Source of the DNA: Exiguobacterium sp. 9-2 | GTDB lineage: Bacteria; Bacillota; Bacilli; Exiguobacteriales; Exiguobacteriaceae | Reading direction: 5' to 3' | Length of the DNA: 64,000 bases | Assembly: GCF_036287235.1 (NCBI RefSeq) | Contig: NZ_CP142850.1 | Span: 1,018,001 to 1,082,000 of the forward strand | Notes under the pieces: model-generated | Database searches by the model: none | The model's input: only the letters and a program-made list of their open reading frames with translations | What the model was told of the DNA's origin: nothing | Shown here: piece by piece, positions 43,035 to 51,908 of the stretch | Numbering within the stretch: position 1 is the stretch's first letter | Layout of the letters: each line of letters starts with the position of its first letter | Program-made: the position numbers and the translations under genes

Positions 43035-45566
43035 ATGGAAGCAGTACACAACACACCGATGATGAAACAATACTTCTCGATTAAGGCAGATTATCCGGAC
43101 GCTTTCTTGTTTTATCGGCTCGGTGATTTTTATGAATTATTTTTTGAGGATGCCAAGAAAGTCGCCCATGAACTGGAGTTGACGTTGACGGCGAAAAACG
43201 GTAAAAACGCGGAGCATCCGATTCCGATGTGTGGCGTACCCCATCACGCGGCGAACGGCTACATCGAACAGTTGATCGAGCGTGGTTATAAAGTGGCGCT
43301 TTGTGATCAAGTCGAGGATCCAAAGTTGACGAAAGGACTCGTCAAACGCGAAGTCATCCAAGTCATCACACCGGGAACGTTGATGTCTGCGTTGACGGAA
43401 AAAGAGAATCGGTACCTAGTAGCGGTCGTCGAACAGGACGGTCGTTTTGGGATTGCCCGCGGTGATGTCTCAACAGGTGAGAGTGCCTTGACAAGCGTTG
43501 CAACACTCGATGGTGTAATCAAAGAATTAAGCATTATCTTGCCACGGGAAATCATTGTCACGACAGAGGAACATGAGACGGCACTTGCGTCCTTACGGAT
43601 CCCGCTAACGCGCAGTTCACGACGCGAGACACATCCACATGGAGATCGCGCGATTGATACAGCCCAAGCGGAAGCCTTTGCTGTCCTCTATGCCTACATG
43701 CACGATACACAAAAACGAGCGTTGACACATCTGCAACCAGCCATTGTCTACGAAGCGAGCGATTTCATGCAACTCGAACCGAATACGGTCAAGAATCTTG
43801 AGCTCGTCCGCTCGGCACGGACAGGAGACAAAAAGGGTTCGTTGCTTGGTCTACTTGACGTGACAGGTACAGCGATGGGTGGACGGATGCTGAAACGCTG
43901 GCTGGAAAAACCGTTGTTATCGGAGCGAGTCATCACGGAACGGCTCGACGCTGTCGAGGAACTATTGCAACACTATTTCGAGCGTCAGCAATTAAAAGAT
44001 ACGTTACGGGAAGTCTATGATCTTGAGCGACTCGTCGCAAAAGTCGGTTACGGAACAGCGTCAGCGCGTGATCTCGTTCAATTGAAGTCGACGTTGCGAT
44101 TGATTCCCCGTATCCAATCAGCACTTGAAGAGATGATGAGCGAACGTCTCGGTCAACTTAGTCTCGGACTCGATCCACACGACGAATTGAGCGATCTACT
44201 CGATCGTGCGTTCGTTGAAGCCCCACCGATCTCAACGAAAGAGGGCGGGATGATCAAGTCCGGTTATTCACCAGACCTCGACGAGTTACTTGTCGCTTCA
44301 AAAGACGGCAAGACGTGGCTTGCGACACTCGAAGCAAATGAACGAGCAGCAACCGGCATCAAGACGTTGAAGATCGGTTACAACCGTGTCTTCGGCTATT
44401 ACATCGAGGTCTCGCGTGCAAATGCCAAACTGTTACCGGAAGGACGGTATGAACGGAAGCAGACACTCGCCAATGCTGAGCGTTATATCACACCGGAATT
44501 AAAAGAAAAAGAAGCGCTGATCCTAGGGGCGGAAGAGAAGAGTGTCACGCTCGAGTACGATCTCTTCTGTGGAGTGCGCGATGAAGTCAAAGGACATATC
44601 GAAAGCTTACAGCGCGTCAGTCGCCGGATTGCGGAACTCGACGTCCTCGTCGCACTGGCTGAGATTGCCGAAACACACGACTATGTCCGACCAATCACGA
44701 CGACCGGCCGAACGGTTGATATTCAGGAAGGACGTCACCCGGTCATCGAGACAGTCTTACCGCGCGGTGAATACGTCGCGAACGGGATTACCTTAAACGA
44801 AGGACGCGAGATGCTGTTGATCACTGGACCGAACATGTCCGGTAAATCGACCTATATGCGACAGTTCGCCTTGATTGCTTTATTGCATCAAATTGGCTCG
44901 TTCGTACCAGCTGCTCAAGCGGAACTGCCGATCTTCGATCAAATCTTCACCCGGATCGGGGCAGCAGACGACCTCGTCAGTGGACAGTCGACATTCATGG
45001 TCGAGATGGTCGAGACACAAGAAGCCTTGACGCGTGCAACGGACCGGTCTTTGATCCTGCTTGATGAAATTGGTCGCGGGACCTCGACGTACGACGGGAT
45101 GGCACTCGCACAAGCAATCGTTGAACACATCGCCCGGCACGTTGGAGCGAAGACGCTATTTTCGACCCATTATCATGAACTGACGGTGCTCGAAGAATCG
45201 ATTGATCGATTAGCGAACGTTCATGTCCGTGCCGTTGAACAAGATGGGCGTGTCGTCTTCTTGCATGAAGTACGCGACGGAAAAGCCGACCAATCGTACG
45301 GAATCCATGTCGCACGGTTAGCTGATTTACCAGATAGTCTGATCGAACGGGCGCAAGTCCTCTTGTCCGAGTTCGAGCAGGCTGAGCCTGTTCCGGTCGC
45401 AGCACCTGTAAAAGCTCCTGTTCAGGAGGAGCCGATTGATCAACTCAGTCTGTTCTCAGATGCGGATCCGTTACGAGAGACGATGGCTAGTCTTGATTTA
45501 ATTAATATGACGCCACTCGAGGCACTGAATACGCTATACCGTCTACAAGCCGAAGCGAGAAAGTGA
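43035..45566 (+). CDS. mutS: DNA mismatch repair protein MutS
   Basis: It recognises mismatches and loops them into repair with MutL. N-terminal mismatch-binding domain with the Phe-x-Glu type motif in [15 protein letters not shown], connector, core/lever and clamp domains. C-terminal ABC-type ATPase has Walker [10 protein letters not shown] (about residues 598-606) and the signature [14 protein letters not shown]. At 843 residues it is full length. The C-terminus includes a Pro/Ala-rich linker ([11 protein letters not shown]) and an [14 protein letters not shown] beta-clamp-binding sequence. AGGTGG precedes the ATG. Confidence 0.97.
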   Translation: MEAVHNTPMMKQYFSIKADYPDAFLFYRLGDFYELFFEDAKKVAHELELTLTAKNGKNAEHPIPMCGVPHHAANGYIEQLIERGYKVALCDQVEDPKLTKGLVKREVIQVITPGTLMSALTEKENRYLVAVVEQDGRFGIARGDVSTGESALTSVATLDGVIKELSIILPREIIVTTEEHETALASLRIPLTRSSRRETHPHGDRAIDTAQAEAFAVLYAYMHDTQKRALTHLQPAIVYEASDFMQLEPNTVKNLELVRSARTGDKKGSLLGLLDVTGTAMGGRMLKRWLEKPLLSERVITERLDAVEELLQHYFERQQLKDTLREVYDLERLVAKVGYGTASARDLVQLKSTLRLIPRIQSALEEMMSERLGQLSLGLDPHDELSDLLDRAFVEAPPISTKEGGMIKSGYSPDLDELLVASKDGKTWLATLEANERAATGIKTLKIGYNRVFGYYIEVSRANAKLLPEGRYERKQTLANAERYITPELKEKEALILGAEEKSVTLEYDLFCGVRDEVKGHIESLQRVSRRIAELDVLVALAEIAETHDYVRPITTTGRTVDIQEGRHPVIETVLPRGEYVANGITLNEGREMLLITGPNMSGKSTYMRQFALIALLHQIGSFVPAAQAELPIFDQIFTRIGAADDLVSGQSTFMVEMVETQEALTRATDRSLILLDEIGRGTSTYDGMALAQAIVEHIARHVGAKTLFSTHYHELTVLEESIDRLANVHVRAVEQDGRVVFLHEVRDGKADQSYGIHVARLADLPDSLIERAQVLLSEFEQAEPVPVAAPVKAPVQEEPIDQLSLFSDADPLRETMASLDLINMTPLEALNTLYRLQAEARK

Positions 45567-45576
45567 GGAGAATGCA

Positions 45577-47409
45577 GTGGGAATCATTCGTGAATTATCC
45601 GATAGTTTAGCGAACCGGATCGCGGCGGGAGAAGTCGTTGAACGTCCCGCATCAGTCGTCAAGGAATTGGTTGAGAATGCACTTGATGCCGGTGCGACCC
45701 AAATCGATGTCGAACTCGAAGAAGCCGGAATGAAACGGATGACGATCCGCGACAACGGACATGGGTTTTACCCGGATGACGCCGAACTGGCTTTCGTTCG
45801 TCACGCGACGAGTAAGATTAAGGATGAGCATGACTTGTTCCGAATCAAGACACTTGGTTTTCGCGGAGAGGCACTTGCCTCGATCGCATCCGTTAGTAAA
45901 GTGACGTTGAAGACGAAACGCGAGGACGCAGAAGGGATTCAAGTGACGCTTGAGTACGGGACGGTCGTTCAGCGGACACCAGCTGCCATGAACCGAGGAA
46001 CGGAACTGACGGTTGAAAATCTATTCTTCAATACACCGGCTCGTTTGAAATACTTGAAGACGACACATACGGAGCTTGCCGCGATTACGGATGTCTTGAA
46101 CCGAATGGCGTTTGCACATTCAGAGGTTAAACTCCGAGCAACACATGAAGGAAAAACACTAATCCAGACGAACGGATCAGGAGACGTCCGGCAAGCACTG
46201 GCGAGTGTATACGGTCATCAAACGATCCAAGGGACGTTGGTCGCTAAAGGAGCGAATGCCGATTATCAACTGACGTGTCATCTCGTCAAACCGGAAGTGA
46301 CCCGTGCCTCGAAGAATTATATTACGTTGATTCTTAATGGACGTTCGGTCAAAAACTTCGCCCTGACGCAAGCGGTCTTGAATGGTTACCATACGCTCTT
46401 ACCGATTGGACGGTATCCGATTGCGGTCATTGAGGTGACGATGGATCCACTCCTGATTGACGTCAACGTCCACCCAGCGAAACGGGAAGTCCGTCTCTCA
46501 AAAGAGATGGAGCTCTGCCAGTTGATTCAAGAGACAATCAAGATGACGCTCAGCCGAGAGACGTTGATTCCGAAGGTGACGCCACCGAAACCGAAAAAGG
46601 ATCCGAGTAGTCAAGAGAAACTCGATTTTTCTTACGTCGCGGAACCAGTCGAGGAGACGTCATCGCGAGCAGTCTGGAATTATCCGATTCCGAAAAAACC
46701 GCAAGAGGACGATCGACCCTCTGTAGAGAAACCATTGCCGTTTAGTAACGAGGATGATCTATTCGAGCCCATCGAACCGGTCAAGCAGGACGTTGTCGAA
46801 CCGATGGAGGAATCCCACGCTCGTCCGCGCTTTCCACACCTCGACGTCATCGGACAACTTCATTCGTCCTATATCGTCTGTGCCGGAGAAGACGGGATGT
46901 ATATGATTGATCAACACGCGGCTCAGGAACGGATCAAATACGAGACGTATAAAGTCATGTTCGGTCGACCACCGGAGCAACGGCAGCAATTGCTCTTACC
47001 ATATACGTTTGAAATCTCGTCAGATGACATGAAACGAATGGAGGAAATCCTTCCGTTACTAAAAGACGTCGGCATTGAATTCGAAGCGTTCGGTCCACAG
47101 AGCTTCATCGTCCGAGAAGTCCCGACGTGGTTCCCGTCCCATCGACAGGAAGAGACGATTCAAGAATTACTCGATGAGGCATTGATGAAACGGAAAATCG
47201 ATCTTGAGACGTATCGGGAAGATGCCGCCATCATGATGGCATGTAAGAAATCGATCAAGGCGAATCATCCGTTGAACGATGAGATGATGCGTCGGTTGAT
47301 TGATGATTTAGCGAAGACAGAGATGCCGTTCACGTGTCCACACGGACGTCCAGTCATCATTGAATGGACGACATATGAACTCGAGAAGTTATTCAAACGG
47401 GTCATGTGA
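45577..47409 (+). CDS. mutL: DNA mismatch repair protein MutL
   Basis: A GHKL ATPase with N-terminal motifs ENALDAGA, DNGHGF and FRGEALASI. The C-terminal domain carries the nicking-endonuclease motif DQHAAQERIKYE (about residues 445-456) and CPHGRP, typical of MutL in species without MutH. The start is a GTG ten bases after mutS with GAGGAG upstream; no ATG fits. Length 610. The order mutS-mutL is conserved. A structured repeat follows and may terminate transcription. Confidence 0.96.
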   Translation: MGIIRELSDSLANRIAAGEVVERPASVVKELVENALDAGATQIDVELEEAGMKRMTIRDNGHGFYPDDAELAFVRHATSKIKDEHDLFRIKTLGFRGEALASIASVSKVTLKTKREDAEGIQVTLEYGTVVQRTPAAMNRGTELTVENLFFNTPARLKYLKTTHTELAAITDVLNRMAFAHSEVKLRATHEGKTLIQTNGSGDVRQALASVYGHQTIQGTLVAKGANADYQLTCHLVKPEVTRASKNYITLILNGRSVKNFALTQAVLNGYHTLLPIGRYPIAVIEVTMDPLLIDVNVHPAKREVRLSKEMELCQLIQETIKMTLSRETLIPKVTPPKPKKDPSSQEKLDFSYVAEPVEETSSRAVWNYPIPKKPQEDDRPSVEKPLPFSNEDDLFEPIEPVKQDVVEPMEESHARPRFPHLDVIGQLHSSYIVCAGEDGMYMIDQHAAQERIKYETYKVMFGRPPEQRQQLLLPYTFEISSDDMKRMEEILPLLKDVGIEFEAFGPQSFIVREVPTWFPSHRQEETIQELLDEALMKRKIDLETYREDAAIMMACKKSIKANHPLNDEMMRRLIDDLAKTEMPFTCPHGRPVIIEWTTYELEKLFKRVM

Positions 47410-47460
47410 TAAAGAGAAGTAAACGATCCCATTCAGGTGTCGTCTCAGATTATAGAAAAG

Positions 47461-47653
47461 GGAGCTGACTCAAAAGTTAGTTTCTACAAAGAATGACGCG
47501 TCATACGCAACTCCTACAGTAAAAAACGCATTTATGCGTTTCAGAGACAAACAAGACCCACTTTCCTGCTCGTATAAAGCAGGAAAACTGGCTTGTGTCT
47601 CGCCTGAGGAAAGTGCGTGAAAAGACGCGTCATTCTTTTTTGGAGTCAGCCTC
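47461..47653. repeat. Large structured palindromic element (MITE-like or structured RNA)
   Basis: About 190 bases fold back on themselves. The outer arms are GCTGACTC (47464-47471) with GAGTCAGC (47643-47650). The next helix is 15 bases and perfect: AAAGAATGACGCGTC (47488-47502) with its exact complement at 47623-47637. Inside are a perfect AAACGCAT/ATGCGTTT hairpin, a TTTCCTGCT/AGCAGGAAA hairpin with flanking pairing, and GAGACA...TGTCTC arms around it. A T run follows the right end. It has no plausible coding content. Possible readings are a miniature transposable element, a multi-branched RNA, or a domesticated terminator of mutL. No second copy was seen in this window. Confidence 0.7.
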
Positions 47654-47777
47654 TTTTTCGTTCGTCTCGAATCATTTATTGTACTGATACACGATTGAGT
47701 AGTTTTTGTTTGTACTATTACAAAAAATACGTGGATTCTCATGAGAACGGTTACTTCACTTGATTAATCAGATTTCA

Positions 47778-47806
47778 TTGATTGTTAAGGAAAAGAGGCG
47801 GATAAT
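47778..47806 (+). promoter_or_regulatory. Likely promoter of cidAB
   Basis: TTGATT at 47778-47783, a 17-base spacer, and GATAAT at 47801-47806, 34 bases before the cidA start. Confidence 0.55.
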
Positions 47807-47840
47807 AGGACCCGAAACTGTTAACAAGGGGACCTTTATC

Positions 47841-48230
47841 ATGCTGTCACGCGTTATGCGTATTATTCAAATCATTGCTCAAATCGCACTCATTTTTTGC
47901 TTTTCACTCAGTGGGGACTGGGTGAGCAAAACCTTTCAATTACCATTACCCGGTAACATCATCGGCTTGATTCTACTGTACCTGGCGTTAAAAAGCCGTC
48001 TGATTCCGCTTGTGGCCGTCGAACGGGGCGGGACATTTCTTCTGTTCGTCATGCCATTGTTCTTTGTTCCAGCACTGTCCGGAATCATGGATTATACCGC
48101 ATTTCTCCGGACATCCGGTTTACAGATCGTATTGATCGTCATCGTCAGTAGCCTTCTGACATTAGTCGGATCAGCATATATCGTTGATCGACTAGCACAC
48201 CGAAAAGAGGCGGTGACACGACATGAATGA
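47841..48230 (+). CDS. cidA: CidA/LrgA family holin-like protein
   Basis: A 129-residue membrane protein with four hydrophobic segments and the family hallmark PLPGNIIGLILLYLAL (about residues 36-51). CidA/LrgA proteins are described as holin-like or as metabolite transporters that affect autolysis and pyruvate/acetate overflow. The ATG at 47841 has AAGGGG 8-10 bases upstream; the open frame extends 27 codons further upstream but passes through the promoter. It overlaps the next gene by eight bases. Confidence 0.85.
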   Translation: MLSRVMRIIQIIAQIALIFCFSLSGDWVSKTFQLPLPGNIIGLILLYLALKSRLIPLVAVERGGTFLLFVMPLFFVPALSGIMDYTAFLRTSGLQIVLIVIVSSLLTLVGSAYIVDRLAHRKEAVTRHE

Positions 48231-48906
48231 GGCACTGTTTTGGATCATCCTGTCAATTGCATTGTTTAGTATCGCAATGTTCATCTATCAACGTTATCCT
48301 CGTGTCTGGACGTTACCAATCCTGACGGTAACGGCAGTTTTGATCTTAATTCTCGTCTGTTCTGGAGTCTCACACGCAGAATACATGCAAGGTGGACAAT
48401 ATCTATCGAAGATGCTTGGTCCGGCAATCACGGCATTTGCGATTCCGCTCTACCGCGTCCGGCATCACGTTCGGCGTTTTCTACCAGAAATCGGACTTGG
48501 TGTTTTGCTTGGAACATGTATTGCCATGAGCTCTGATTTGTTACTTGGTCTATTGCTTCATCTTGAGCGGACAACGAATCTTGCTCTGTTACCGAAGTCG
48601 GTCACGTTACCCGTCGCCTTGGCAATTTCACAAAAAGCTGGTGGGACGACGACGCTGACGGCTGCCTTCGTTTTATTGACGGGGTTAACTGGATCGATCG
48701 TCGGTCCGAAGCTCATGACGGGATTAAAGATTCGCCACTTCGTCAGCCGTGGGGTCGGTTTAGCATCAATCGCTCATGTCATGGGCGCGACGAAGTCGAT
48801 GAGTCTCGATCAACGGGAAGGAGCGGTCGGTCTATTGACGATGGTCTTGACGGCCGTCTGTGCCAGTGTCATCGCACCGGTTTTAATCACATGGTTATAT
48901 GGGTGA
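48223..48906 (+). CDS. cidB: CidB/LrgB family membrane protein
   Basis: The partner of CidA: 227 residues, about seven or eight hydrophobic segments, with the family motifs PLYRVRHHVRRFLPEI, SLPVALAIS-like LPKSVTLPVALAIS, and HVMGATKSM near the C-terminus. The overlap with cidA implies a two-component membrane system. No cidR-type LysR regulator or lytSR pair is adjacent. A terminator follows directly. Confidence 0.88.
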   Translation: MNEALFWIILSIALFSIAMFIYQRYPRVWTLPILTVTAVLILILVCSGVSHAEYMQGGQYLSKMLGPAITAFAIPLYRVRHHVRRFLPEIGLGVLLGTCIAMSSDLLLGLLLHLERTTNLALLPKSVTLPVALAISQKAGGTTTLTAAFVLLTGLTGSIVGPKLMTGLKIRHFVSRGVGLASIAHVMGATKSMSLDQREGAVGLLTMVLTAVCASVIAPVLITWLYG

Positions 48907-48937
48907 ACACTCTGTTCTTTAGCAGAGTGTTTTTTTA
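48906..48937 (+). terminator. Terminator of cidAB
   Basis: An ACACTCTG/CAGAGTGT stem of 8-9 pairs is followed by seven Ts. Confidence 0.88.
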
Positions 48938-49005
48938 TCGTCGATTGAAACTTGTTGACCGTTTTAGCAGTATAGTACAACAAAAACAGGATGGAGGAGA
49001 ACAAG

Positions 49006-49530
49006 ATGATCATTTGGATTAACGGTACGTTTGGTGTTGGTAAGACGACCGCAGCAAACGGATTACAACAACGCTGGAGCGGCTCACACATTTTTGATCC
49101 GGAAGAGACGGGTTATTTTTTACGAGCACAGCTGCCGACAAACAAAGATGACTTTCAGGATGAGCCGTTATGGCGCACGTTCAACCGTCAGCTCCTCGAA
49201 CAGCTCGATACGGAAGAAGCGCGGATCATCGTACCGATGACCTTAACAAATCCGGCGTACTTTCAGGAAATCATCGGGACGTTACGAGCGAACGGTCATG
49301 ACGTCCGTCATATCGCCTTGATGGCGAAGGAGACGACTGTCAAACGTCGGTTGATTAGCCGCTTCGAGCATCCGAATTCATGGGGTGGTCAACAGGCAGA
49401 ACAACGCTTACGTCAACTGACCGATCCATTGTTCAGTCAACAGATCGAGACGGATGATCTGACGAAAGGACAGATCGTCGATGCGATTGCCCTCGTGACC
49501 GGGATTGGACTCTCGCCTGCCCGACCATAA
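49006..49530 (+). CDS. tmrB: TmrB-like P-loop ATPase
   Basis: The 174-residue product opens with MIIWINGTFGVGKTT, a Walker A (Gly7 to Thr14). It then follows TmrB of B. subtilis closely: DPEETGYFLR, DDFQDEPLWRTFN, IIVPMTLTNPAYF, GTLRANGHDVRHIALMA. TmrB confers tunicamycin resistance when overproduced, reportedly by binding the drug at the membrane. It is somewhat shorter than TmrB at its C-terminus (about 20 residues), where the membrane-binding helix would be. A generic kinase-like ATPase is the alternative. GGAGGAGA precedes the ATG. Confidence 0.75.
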   Translation: MIIWINGTFGVGKTTAANGLQQRWSGSHIFDPEETGYFLRAQLPTNKDDFQDEPLWRTFNRQLLEQLDTEEARIIVPMTLTNPAYFQEIIGTLRANGHDVRHIALMAKETTVKRRLISRFEHPNSWGGQQAEQRLRQLTDPLFSQQIETDDLTKGQIVDAIALVTGIGLSPARP

Positions 49531-49591
49531 AGGATTCAAGAAAGATGTTTCCGGGAATCATTAGATGATAATAGATGAGGAGGAAACAATC

Positions 49592-49651
49592 TTGAACGAA
49601 GGGCAACTTATTGCTAGGAGGATTTATGAATATGAAACACTGGATGACTGA
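49592..49651 (+). CDS. Possible 19-residue leader peptide overlapping the kinase start
   Basis: A TTG codon at 49592 sits eight bases after a perfect GAGGAGG site. It opens a 19-codon frame ending at TGA 49649-49651, past the start codon of the histidine kinase in another frame. The peptide itself includes the kinase's ribosome binding site (AGGAGG near 49617-49622). Such an arrangement is typical of translational coupling or a leader peptide. It may also be fortuitous; nothing in the peptide is recognisable. Confidence 0.4.
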   Translation: MNEGQLIARRIYEYETLDD

Positions 49652-51671
49652 GAAATTGGGCAGACAGTTGATGGCAATTTTTTATAGTGTCTTTGCACTA
49701 AGTGTCATCACATCGGTTGCCAGTTATTTATACGTGGACAATGCAGACGGTCGGACGAAGGAACAAGTACTCGATCAGTTACAAAAGACACAATGGTTTT
49801 GGTTTTTGAACTTGATGGTTTTTTTATTTTGTCTATTGTTCATCGTCCGTCCGTTGATTCATCGTGTGACATCACAGCTCCGCGAATTGAATGTCAAAAG
49901 TCGTCGTCTTGCGGAAGGAAAGTCTATTTCGCTCGAGCATGATGTCGACAGCCATAATGAAGTCGGTCAATTGACGGCATCGTTTTACCAGATGGCACGG
50001 TCGATCTCATCACAACATGCGGAACTGTCAGCAAAGAATCAAGAAATGAAACGCAATCAGGAAGTACTGACGCAAAAGCAGGACGAACTTGAGCACGCTT
50101 TGGAAGTGACCCGGACGAACGAGTTGCATCTACAAGATCGGAACGAATTAATCGAAACACTTGCCTCAAAAGAGAGTTTATTTGATTATTCTTCTGTCAT
50201 CAGTACGATCGTCCGATTGACGAAGACGGAATTTGGTGCCCTGTTGCTGATCAAAAATAATGAGATCGCCCAAGTCGTTCCTAAGGAGATGACGGAGGAT
50301 CAGCAGGAGAGCTTAAAAACAGAATCATTGCTGCTGAAACGAGTCATGATTTCAAAGGAAACCGCACATTCCTCAAAAAAGGTCGCGAACGACGATCTCA
50401 TCAAGTATCCGTATCACGTCTATGAAGGTGTTATTCCGATCATGGATCCGGCAAAAGAAGAATTGATTGCCTGTCTCTATCTAGCAAGGTTTGACGCACC
50501 ATTCAACCAACAGGATCTAGCGGAACTGGAATCGTTCTCGAAACAAATCGCGATCTCATTGATGCGGATGTCACTCTATGAACAGATGGAATACGAACGA
50601 AAAGAGACGGCGCAACTGTTGAATTCCGTTCGGGAAGCGATTCTTTATATCAAACATGAGGAAAAGACGATCTTAGGGAATCAGGCATTATTTGATATCT
50701 TCCAGTCGTTACAGGTCGAGGAAGATAATGACTCAATGACGTTTCTTGAGGTCCAACCAGAGACGATGTTCGAGCAGATGGACCAGAAAGAAGCTTTTGA
50801 AGCGTACTTTGAAGAAGTTTTATCGGGTGAGATCCCTGAGGGCATGTTCTCTTTGTCGATCGACCAGGGTGAATATTTCATTCAAGTTTATGCCGAAGCC
50901 ATCGCGCATGGAGAACAGTCGAAGGGAACGATCCTCGTCTTTCGTGACGTCACGGCTGAGACAGAGGTTGATCGGGTCAAATCAGAACTCGTCTCGACGG
51001 TTTCGCATGAACTTCGAACACCGCTCTCTTCGATTTATGGCTTTACGGAGCTGATGTTGAAACGGGATCTGGATCCCGAGCGGAACAAGCGATACTTGCA
51101 AACGATTCATGATGAATCGAAACGATTGACCAATCTTGTCAGCGACTTCTTGAACGTCCAGCGGATGGAGTCAGGAAAGCAAGAGTATGACAAACAAATC
51201 TTTGATCTGAAAGAAATCGTCAAGGAACAAATTCAGTTTTATCAAGCAGCGACGGAACAACATAGTCTGCAGCTTGATTTGAATGACGAACAGGACTTTA
51301 TGGTCGAAGCAGATGCGAACAGTATGAAACAGCTACTTGGAAATCTATTGAATAATGCAGTCAAATACTCACCGGACGGTGGGGATGTCGTTGTGACGCT
51401 GACCCATCAGCACAATCAGATTGAACTAAGCGTCCGTGATTTCGGAATCGGGATTCCGAGTCATTCGATGCCGCATCTATTCAGCAAGTTCTATCGTGTC
51501 GATAACTCAGACAGCCGAAAAATCGGCGGAACAGGTCTTGGATTATCGATTTGTAAGGAAATCGTTCGAGCGCATGATGGCAACATCGAAGTCGAATCGA
51601 TCTTGGGAGAAGGGACGGTTTTTCGGGTCAAGTTACCAAGTGCGACGGACGCGTTACTCGAAGCAGAATAA
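49626..51671 (+). CDS. Orphan multidomain sensor histidine kinase
   Basis: 681 residues. Two membrane helices (about 15-36 and 56-75) enclose only some 20 external residues, so sensing is probably membrane-bound or cytosolic. HAMP-like segment and coiled coil (about 76-180), GAF-like domain (about 180-330), PAS-like domain (about 345-445), dimerisation domain with phospho-acceptor His461 (VSHELRTP), and a complete ATPase domain (DFGIGIP, GTGLGLSI). No response regulator is adjacent. Two start codons (ATG 49626 and 49632) follow TAGGAGG. The input signal is unknown. Confidence 0.85.
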   Translation: MNMKHWMTEKLGRQLMAIFYSVFALSVITSVASYLYVDNADGRTKEQVLDQLQKTQWFWFLNLMVFLFCLLFIVRPLIHRVTSQLRELNVKSRRLAEGKSISLEHDVDSHNEVGQLTASFYQMARSISSQHAELSAKNQEMKRNQEVLTQKQDELEHALEVTRTNELHLQDRNELIETLASKESLFDYSSVISTIVRLTKTEFGALLLIKNNEIAQVVPKEMTEDQQESLKTESLLLKRVMISKETAHSSKKVANDDLIKYPYHVYEGVIPIMDPAKEELIACLYLARFDAPFNQQDLAELESFSKQIAISLMRMSLYEQMEYERKETAQLLNSVREAILYIKHEEKTILGNQALFDIFQSLQVEEDNDSMTFLEVQPETMFEQMDQKEAFEAYFEEVLSGEIPEGMFSLSIDQGEYFIQVYAEAIAHGEQSKGTILVFRDVTAETEVDRVKSELVSTVSHELRTPLSSIYGFTELMLKRDLDPERNKRYLQTIHDESKRLTNLVSDFLNVQRMESGKQEYDKQIFDLKEIVKEQIQFYQAATEQHSLQLDLNDEQDFMVEADANSMKQLLGNLLNNAVKYSPDGGDVVVTLTHQHNQIELSVRDFGIGIPSHSMPHLFSKFYRVDNSDSRKIGGTGLGLSICKEIVRAHDGNIEVESILGEGTVFRVKLPSATDALLEAE

Positions 51672-51675
51672 GGAG

Positions 51676-51711
51676 AAGGAGAGGCAAGCTAATATGCCTC
51701 TTCTTTTTTTG
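51676..51711 (+). terminator. Terminator of the orphan kinase
   Basis: AGAGGCA (51680-51686) pairs with TGCCTCT (51695-51701), followed by TCTTTTTTT. Confidence 0.85.
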
Positions 51712-51846
51712 TCGTTTTTCGTGTGAGATTCGTCCAATTCAGGAGATCGGCTAAAATGTAGAAGAATCGGGCTTTTACGCAATAAACCGAACAGATTGAT
51801 GACAAAACGGCTGAAACAGTTGAAAAAATCGTAAATTGTGCAGGGA

Positions 51847-51876
51847 TTGCTAACGTTTCTGTACTCTCGCTATAGT
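51847..51876 (+). promoter_or_regulatory. Possible promoter of nrdDG
   Basis: TTGCTA at 51847-51852, an 18-base spacer, and TATAGT at 51871-51876, about 32 bases before nrdD. I saw no clear Fnr or NrdR box in the 236-base region upstream. Confidence 0.5.
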
Positions 51877-51908
51877 GATTACAAAAAAGCGTGAGAGGAA
51901 GAAGAATC

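Larger units (their letters stand above)
47410..47840. other. Gene-free stretch between mutL and cidA
   Basis: It holds the structured palindrome (47461-47653), then an AT-rich segment of about 120 bases in which I see nothing specific, and the cidA promoter and leader. Confidence 0.6.

Noticed and set aside
43137-43561. Open frames on the minus strand opposite mutS
   Set aside because: Their composition fits antisense shadows and they lack ribosome binding sites; none resembles a known protein.
47470-47742. A 90-residue open frame on the minus strand after mutL
   Set aside because: It runs straight through the nested inverted repeats, has no ribosome binding site and no protein-like character. 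The DNA is better explained as a structured element.
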